Shown here: one piece after another, positions 59,822-64,000 of the stretch
Numbering within the stretch: the stretch's first letter is position 1
Layout: each line of letters begins with the position of its first letter
Assembly (NCBI RefSeq): GCF_000730665.1
Contig: NZ_BBIV01000020.1
Span: 1-64,000 of the forward strand
Origin: Pseudomonas plecoglossicida NBRC 103162 = DSM 15088
Lineage (GTDB): Bacteria > Pseudomonadota > Gammaproteobacteria > Pseudomonadales > Pseudomonadaceae
Length of the DNA: 64,000 nucleotides
Direction: 5' to 3'
The notes under the pieces: model-generated
The model's database searches: none
Seen by the model: the letters and a program-made list of their open reading frames with translations, nothing else
Told to the model about the DNA's origin: nothing
Program-made: the position numbers and the translations under genes

Positions 59822-61138
59822 TCAATACTGGTAACGCACCAGCGCCTGCGGCAACGCATGCATGGCAAAGAACGCCAGCAAGGCGATGCAGGCCGGCAAC
59901 ACCAGCCACCACGCCCGCTGCGGCAGGGCATTGAGCGGTTGACGATACTGCACCAGCGTCAGGCTGGCGGCACACACGCAACAGGCGAGCAGGGCCCCGG
60001 CCAGGATGTCGGTCGGCCAATGCGCCCCGAGGTAGACCCGCGACAAGGAAATGGCCAGCGCCGGTATGCAGCCCAGCAGCATCCATGTCAGGCGCATGCG
60101 CGGTGGCTGCCCGCGTCCCGCCAGCACCGCCATTACCAGGAAGAACGCAAACGACGCCGAACTGTGCCCGCTGGGCATGCTGTAGCTGGTCAACGGGTCG
60201 CTCAGCACTTCAGGTCGGGCGCGGGCGAACAACCATTTCAGCGTGCCATTGGCGATTGCGGTGCCCATCAGCGCGCCACCTGCAAACACGGCATGGCGCC
60301 ATTGGCGTGCGAGCAGCAGCAGGCCGGTCAACAGGCCGCCGAGGAACAGTTGGGTGCGTAAATCACCCAGGCGGGTCACCAGCACCACCGTGCCGTCGAG
60401 GGCCTGACTGCGGTGTTCTTGCACCAGCGTCATCACACCCTGGTCGAATTCATGCAGGTAAGGCCATCCCAGGAATACCCCTGCCAGGGCCAGGAAGCTC
60501 AGGCCGGCGATCAATCGCGTGCCATTGCGCTGGTCGCGGATACTGCTGTTCAGGCTCAGGCCGATGACCACCGCCAGGGTACCGGCGATGATGCCCGCGT
60601 CCAGCCAGAAGCCTTCCGGCAACGGCAGGCGCATGGCCGCGCCGGTGGCCCACCCCGGTAGCAGGTAGGCCACCGACCAGCCGGCACCGGCCACCAGGCT
60701 GACCGCAATGAAGCGGGGCAGTGGCATGTCGAACATCCCTGCCACCATCGGCAACATCGGCCGCAGCGGGCCGATGAACCGTCCTACCAGCAAGCTGGCG
60801 ATGCCATAGCGATGGAAATAGGTCTCGGCGCTGCCGATCCATTCCGGGTGGTGCCGCAACAGGGGAAGCCGTCGAATGTTCTGGTGGAAGTATTTGCCGA
60901 TCGTGTAGGACAACGCATCGCCAAGCAGGCCGCCAAGGAACCCCAGCAGCAGGGTTTCGCCCAAGGTGAACGCGCCGCTGCCGGCCAGTACCGCCACGGC
61001 GAACAGCAGGACGGTGCCGGGCACGATGATGCCGGCGATCGCCAGGCATTCGATGCAGGCCACCAGAAAAATTGCCAGGCCAAGCCACTGTGGGTTGGCG
61101 CTGAGCCAGCCGGTCAGGCCGTCGAGCCATTGGCCCAT
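59822..61138 (-). CDS. DedA-PAP2 fusion: membrane phosphatase
   Basis: 438-aa inner-membrane protein. The N-terminal DedA domain (about 1-200) has ECLAIAGIIVPGTVLLF and GIASLLVGRFIGPLRPMLPMVAGM. The C-terminal PAP2 phosphatase domain (about 230-410) has all three motifs: KWLFARARP, SMPSGHSSASFAF and SRVYLGAHWPTDILAG. Fused DedA-PAP2 proteins are thought to dephosphorylate and move polyprenyl or phospholipid phosphates. Four bases separate it from the upstream glycosylase. Confidence 0.92.
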   Translation of the reverse strand: MGQWLDGLTGWLSANPQWLGLAIFLVACIECLAIAGIIVPGTVLLFAVAVLAGSGAFTLGETLLLGFLGGLLGDALSYTIGKYFHQNIRRLPLLRHHPEWIGSAETYFHRYGIASLLVGRFIGPLRPMLPMVAGMFDMPLPRFIAVSLVAGAGWSVAYLLPGWATGAAMRLPLPEGFWLDAGIIAGTLAVVIGLSLNSSIRDQRNGTRLIAGLSFLALAGVFLGWPYLHEFDQGVMTLVQEHRSQALDGTVVLVTRLGDLRTQLFLGGLLTGLLLLARQWRHAVFAGGALMGTAIANGTLKWLFARARPEVLSDPLTSYSMPSGHSSASFAFFLVMAVLAGRGQPPRMRLTWMLLGCIPALAISLSRVYLGAHWPTDILAGALLACCVCAASLTLVQYRQPLNALPQRAWWLVLPACIALLAFFAMHALPQALVRYQY

Positions 61139-61141
61139 GCT

Positions 61142-61834
61142 TTAGTTTCCTTGTTCAAGTATGAAGAAGTCTTGCCCTTCGACCTGCCCCCGGCGCAACG
61201 GGTTGCGGGTGCAGAAACGGGCGTATTCGGCGTCGACGAAGCGGTACGGCAGGTGCTCGTCGCGGCCGTGGGGGATGCCCAGGCGAGCCGCCTGGATCAC
61301 TTTGGGCACGCTGATGCCGCAGTCCTCGACGTAGAGGCGTTCCGGGTCGAAGCGACGGGCATCCCACTGTGGCACCTTCAGACCCATGGCTCGGCACAGC
61401 AGGGTCTGCCCCGCGCACAGGCGCTCCGGCGGGCGCATGTTGCCGCTGGCGTCGGGGTTGTTAAGTTGCATCTGCGCCAGGCTGTTGGCCGTGGCAATGG
61501 CGTCGACCCAGGGGTAGGCGGACTTGATCAGCACGGCGTTGCCTGGGCCCTGGGCGCTGAAGTTGAGCGAGTCACCGCCACGTGCGTAATACATGTAGAT
61601 GTGCCCCCCTTCGAGAAACAGGGCCTTGCGCTTTTCGGTATAGCCCAGGGACGCATGGCTGCCTTTGTCGGTGAGGTAGTAGGCCTCGGTCTCGATGATT
61701 CGCGCGGCCAGCCACAGGTCGCCGTGGCGGTGACGAATGACCTTGCCCAGCAGCGCCTTGGCCAGGGCCTGGGCGTCTTGCTGGAAAAAGCTGTCGGGCA
61801 GGGCGCGGGCCGGGCAGGGGGCTGTATCTGGCAT
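61142..61834 (-). CDS. DNA-3-methyladenine glycosylase (AAG/MPG type)
   Basis: 230-aa base-excision repair enzyme. AAG-family blocks include LAKALLGKVIRH (start of the fold), RIIETEAYYLTDKGSHAS with the catalytic Glu, and MYYARGGDSLNFSAQGPGNAVLI. It removes alkylated purines. GRDEHLPYRFVD and FCTRNPLRRG near the end are less typical C-terminal additions. First gene of a two-gene operon with the DedA-PAP2 fusion. Confidence 0.9.
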   Translation of the reverse strand: MPDTAPCPARALPDSFFQQDAQALAKALLGKVIRHRHGDLWLAARIIETEAYYLTDKGSHASLGYTEKRKALFLEGGHIYMYYARGGDSLNFSAQGPGNAVLIKSAYPWVDAIATANSLAQMQLNNPDASGNMRPPERLCAGQTLLCRAMGLKVPQWDARRFDPERLYVEDCGISVPKVIQAARLGIPHGRDEHLPYRFVDAEYARFCTRNPLRRGQVEGQDFFILEQGN

Positions 61835-62037
61835 GCTGGCAGTTCATCAGGGTCAAGCCGCGGATGATAGCAATGAATGACTGAATCGAGGCTGAACCGT
61901 GGCGTTTCGATAACTGCCGTTACATCTTTGCTACCCGTTCACTCAACCATTTTCGACCATCCGCCACCCGCCGCTGGGCGTACACCTGCGCGACAGTTAT
62001 AATCAGCCGATTTCCCCTTCGCCAAGACACCGAACCC

Positions 62038-63309
62038 ATGACTGAGTCCGTTCTTGACTATATGACCCGCCTGGGTCGCGCCGCTCGCCAGGCTTCCCGG
62101 GTGATCGCCCGTGCCAGTACCGCGCAGAAGAACCGCGCCCTGCAGGCCGCCGCCGATGCCCTGGACGTCGCGCGTGCCGAGCTTGCCGCAGCCAACGAAC
62201 TGGACCTGGCCGCCGGCCGTGCCAATGGCCTGGAGCCGGCGCTGCTGGACCGCCTGGCCCTGACCTCGGCGCGCATCGACGGCATGATCACCGGCTTGCG
62301 CCAGGTCGCCAGCCTGCCGGACCCGGTCGGTGGCATCCGCGACATGAGCTATCGCCCGTCGGGCATCCAGGTCGGCAAGATGCGCGTGCCACTGGGGGTG
62401 ATCGGCATCATCTACGAGTCGCGCCCGAACGTGACCATCGATGCGGCCAGCCTGTGCCTGAAATCGGGCAATGCCACCATCCTGCGCGGCGGTTCCGAGG
62501 CGATTCACTCCAACCGTGCCATTGCCACCTGCATCCAGCGTGGCCTGGCCGAGGCCGGTCTGCCCGCAGCCGTGGTGCAAGTGGTCGAGACCACTGACCG
62601 GGAAGCGGTTGGCGCGCTGATCAGCATGCCCGAGTTCGTCGATGTCATCGTCCCGCGCGGTGGCCGTGGCCTGATCGAGCGCATCAGCCGTGATGCCCGT
62701 GTGCCGGTGATCAAGCACCTGGACGGCATCTGCCACGTCTACGTCGCCGAGCACGCCGACCTGGACAAGGCCTGGCGCGTGGCTTTCAACGCCAAGACCT
62801 ACCGCTATGGCATCTGCGGCGCCATGGAAACCCTGCTGGTCGACCAGCGCGTGGCCGAAGGTTTTTTGCCAGAAATGGCCCGCCGCTTCCAGGAGAAGGG
62901 CGTCGAACTGCGGGGCTGCGAACGTACCCGTGCACTGATCGATGCCAAGCCGGCCACCGAGGACGACTGGCACACTGAATACCTCGACGCGATCCTGTCG
63001 GTTCGCGTGGTCGACGGCCTGGACCAGGCCATCGAGCACATCAACCACTATGGCTCGCACCACACCGATTCGATCATCACCGAACACCAGGGGCAGGCTC
63101 GCCAGTTCATGGCCGAGGTCGACTCGGCATCGGTGATGCTCAATACGCCCACCTGCTTCGCAGATGGTTTCGAGTATGGCCTGGGCGCGGAGATCGGCAT
63201 TTCCACCGACAAGCTGCACGCCCGCGGCCCGGTCGGCCTGGAAGGCCTGACCTGCGAGAAGTATGTGGTGATCGGTGACGGCCAGCTGCGCGGCCAGGAG
63301 TCCTGCTGA
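62038..63309 (+). CDS. proA: Gamma-glutamyl phosphate reductase
   Basis: Second enzyme of proline synthesis (423 aa), reducing gamma-glutamyl phosphate with NADPH. ALDH-type fold; the catalytic Cys is in [15 protein letters not shown] (about residue 260). Other blocks are [20 protein letters not shown] and [17 protein letters not shown], with HTDSIITEH near the C-terminus. nadD follows directly, as in other pseudomonads. Confidence 0.97.
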   Translation: MTESVLDYMTRLGRAARQASRVIARASTAQKNRALQAAADALDVARAELAAANELDLAAGRANGLEPALLDRLALTSARIDGMITGLRQVASLPDPVGGIRDMSYRPSGIQVGKMRVPLGVIGIIYESRPNVTIDAASLCLKSGNATILRGGSEAIHSNRAIATCIQRGLAEAGLPAAVVQVVETTDREAVGALISMPEFVDVIVPRGGRGLIERISRDARVPVIKHLDGICHVYVAEHADLDKAWRVAFNAKTYRYGICGAMETLLVDQRVAEGFLPEMARRFQEKGVELRGCERTRALIDAKPATEDDWHTEYLDAILSVRVVDGLDQAIEHINHYGSHHTDSIITEHQGQARQFMAEVDSASVMLNTPTCFADGFEYGLGAEIGISTDKLHARGPVGLEGLTCEKYVVIGDGQLRGQESC

Positions 63310-63310
63310 G

Positions 63311-63970
63311 TTGAGCAAGGCCCAGGCAGTCCGGCGCATCGGCATTCTTGGCGGTACCTTCGACCCCGTGCACATCGGCCACCTGCGCAGCGCGCTGGAG
63401 GTGGCCGAGTTCATGGCGCTCGATGAGCTGCGCCTGCTGCCCAATGCCCGGCCGCCACACCGCGATACCCCGCAGGTCACGGCAGAGCATCGTCTGGCGA
63501 TGGTGCGCGAGGCGGTGCAGGGTGTCGAATGCCTGAGCGTGGATGCCCGCGAGCTGGAGCGCGACAAGCCGTCGTACACCATCGACACCCTGGAATCGAT
63601 CCGCGCTGAACTGGATGCCAACGACCAGTTGTTCCTGGTGCTGGGCTGGGATGCCTTCTGCGGCCTGCCTGGCTGGCACCGCTGGGAAGAACTGCTGCAA
63701 CACTGTCACATCCTGGTGCTGCAACGCCCGGATGCCGACGTAGAACCCCCTGACGAGCTGCGCAACCTGCTGGCTGCGCGCTCCGAGAGCGATCCCGCCG
63801 CCATGTCCGGCCCGGCGGGAAATATTTCGTTCGTCTGGCAGACGCCGCTTGCGGTGTCGGCTACACAGATCCGACAGCTGCTGGCCAGCGGCAAATCGGT
63901 GAGGTTCCTGGTGCCGGACGCCGTACTGGCCTACATCGAGGCGCATGAACTGTATCGTGCCCCTAACTGA
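63311..63970 (+). CDS. nadD: Nicotinate-nucleotide adenylyltransferase
   Basis: Makes deamido-NAD from nicotinate mononucleotide and ATP (219 aa). The nucleotidyltransferase motif is [17 protein letters not shown] (about 12-28), and the late motif is [22 protein letters not shown]. Start TTG 63311 lies immediately after the proA stop and gives [15 protein letters not shown]; the upstream open frame lies inside proA. Confidence 0.94.
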   Translation: MSKAQAVRRIGILGGTFDPVHIGHLRSALEVAEFMALDELRLLPNARPPHRDTPQVTAEHRLAMVREAVQGVECLSVDARELERDKPSYTIDTLESIRAELDANDQLFLVLGWDAFCGLPGWHRWEELLQHCHILVLQRPDADVEPPDELRNLLAARSESDPAAMSGPAGNISFVWQTPLAVSATQIRQLLASGKSVRFLVPDAVLAYIEAHELYRAPN

Positions 63971-64000
63971 CGGTGCCCCAGGGCGCCTCATCCAAACGAG

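Overview
The window is a chromosomal segment of a Pseudomonas, very probably of the P. putida group. This rests on high GC, dense codirectional operons, the roughly 35-bp P. putida-type REP palindrome (core GCCGGCAAGCCGGC) at eleven places, and gene content and order that match my memory of P. putida chromosomes. No search was run. Nearly all of it is core genome: there are no insertion sequences, phage genes, CRISPR arrays or rRNA genes, and the only tRNA gene is selC.

Layout. 0.3-9.6 kb is a complete selenocysteine module: a selenocysteine-containing formate dehydrogenase N (fdnG with in-frame UGA and SECIS, fdxH, fdnI), its maturation factor fdhE, then selA, selB and tRNA-Sec. 9.6-17.8 kb holds asparaginase, an alanine/glycine symporter, an HTH regulator, a TauE-like exporter, an Fe(II)/2-oxoglutarate oxygenase, two SDR sugar-nucleotide-type enzymes and an OmpW-family porin. 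17.9-21.1 kb is a zinc-uptake type operon (DUF2796 ZrgA, ABC ATPase, ABC permease, DUF3299) behind a perfect Zur-box core. 21.2-23.6 kb has a small unknown protein, CnoX, a methyltransferase and a YbaY-type lipoprotein. 23.7-31.2 kb is the riboflavin block nrdR-ribD-ribE-ribBA-ribH-nusB-thiL-pgpA plus ribA. 31.2-37.5 kb has a cobalamin-binding protein and a TonB receptor, then xseB-ispA-dxs.

37.6-40.9 kb is the anomalous part. A second ribB has lost its start region, and its FMN riboswitch 5' half lies about 0.8 kb away on the opposite strand. A sensor kinase is cut off after its H-box, and the missing N-box piece sits beside ribB in the opposite orientation, fused to the tail of a hydrolase gene. 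An AT-richer, frameshifted fragment of an unrelated gene fills the gap. This is best read as a micro-inversion of about 840 bp with end deletions that disrupted ribB, its riboswitch and a two-component system at once.

41-64 kb returns to ordinary content: an S24-like regulator, ppa, mtfA, a DedA protein and an acetyltransferase; an ethanolamine catabolic locus (permease, eutBC, aldehyde dehydrogenase, a divergent sigma-54 activator and a -24/-12 promoter); mpl, ubiX, a YceK-type lipoprotein and an SDR; a MORN-repeat/C13-peptidase lipoprotein; MaoC, LrgA/LrgB, a Lon-N-domain protein, a DedA-PAP2 fusion, 3-methyladenine glycosylase, proA and nadD.

Two REP elements lie inside reading frames: the N-terminus of the DUF3299 protein and the linker of the sigma-54 activator.
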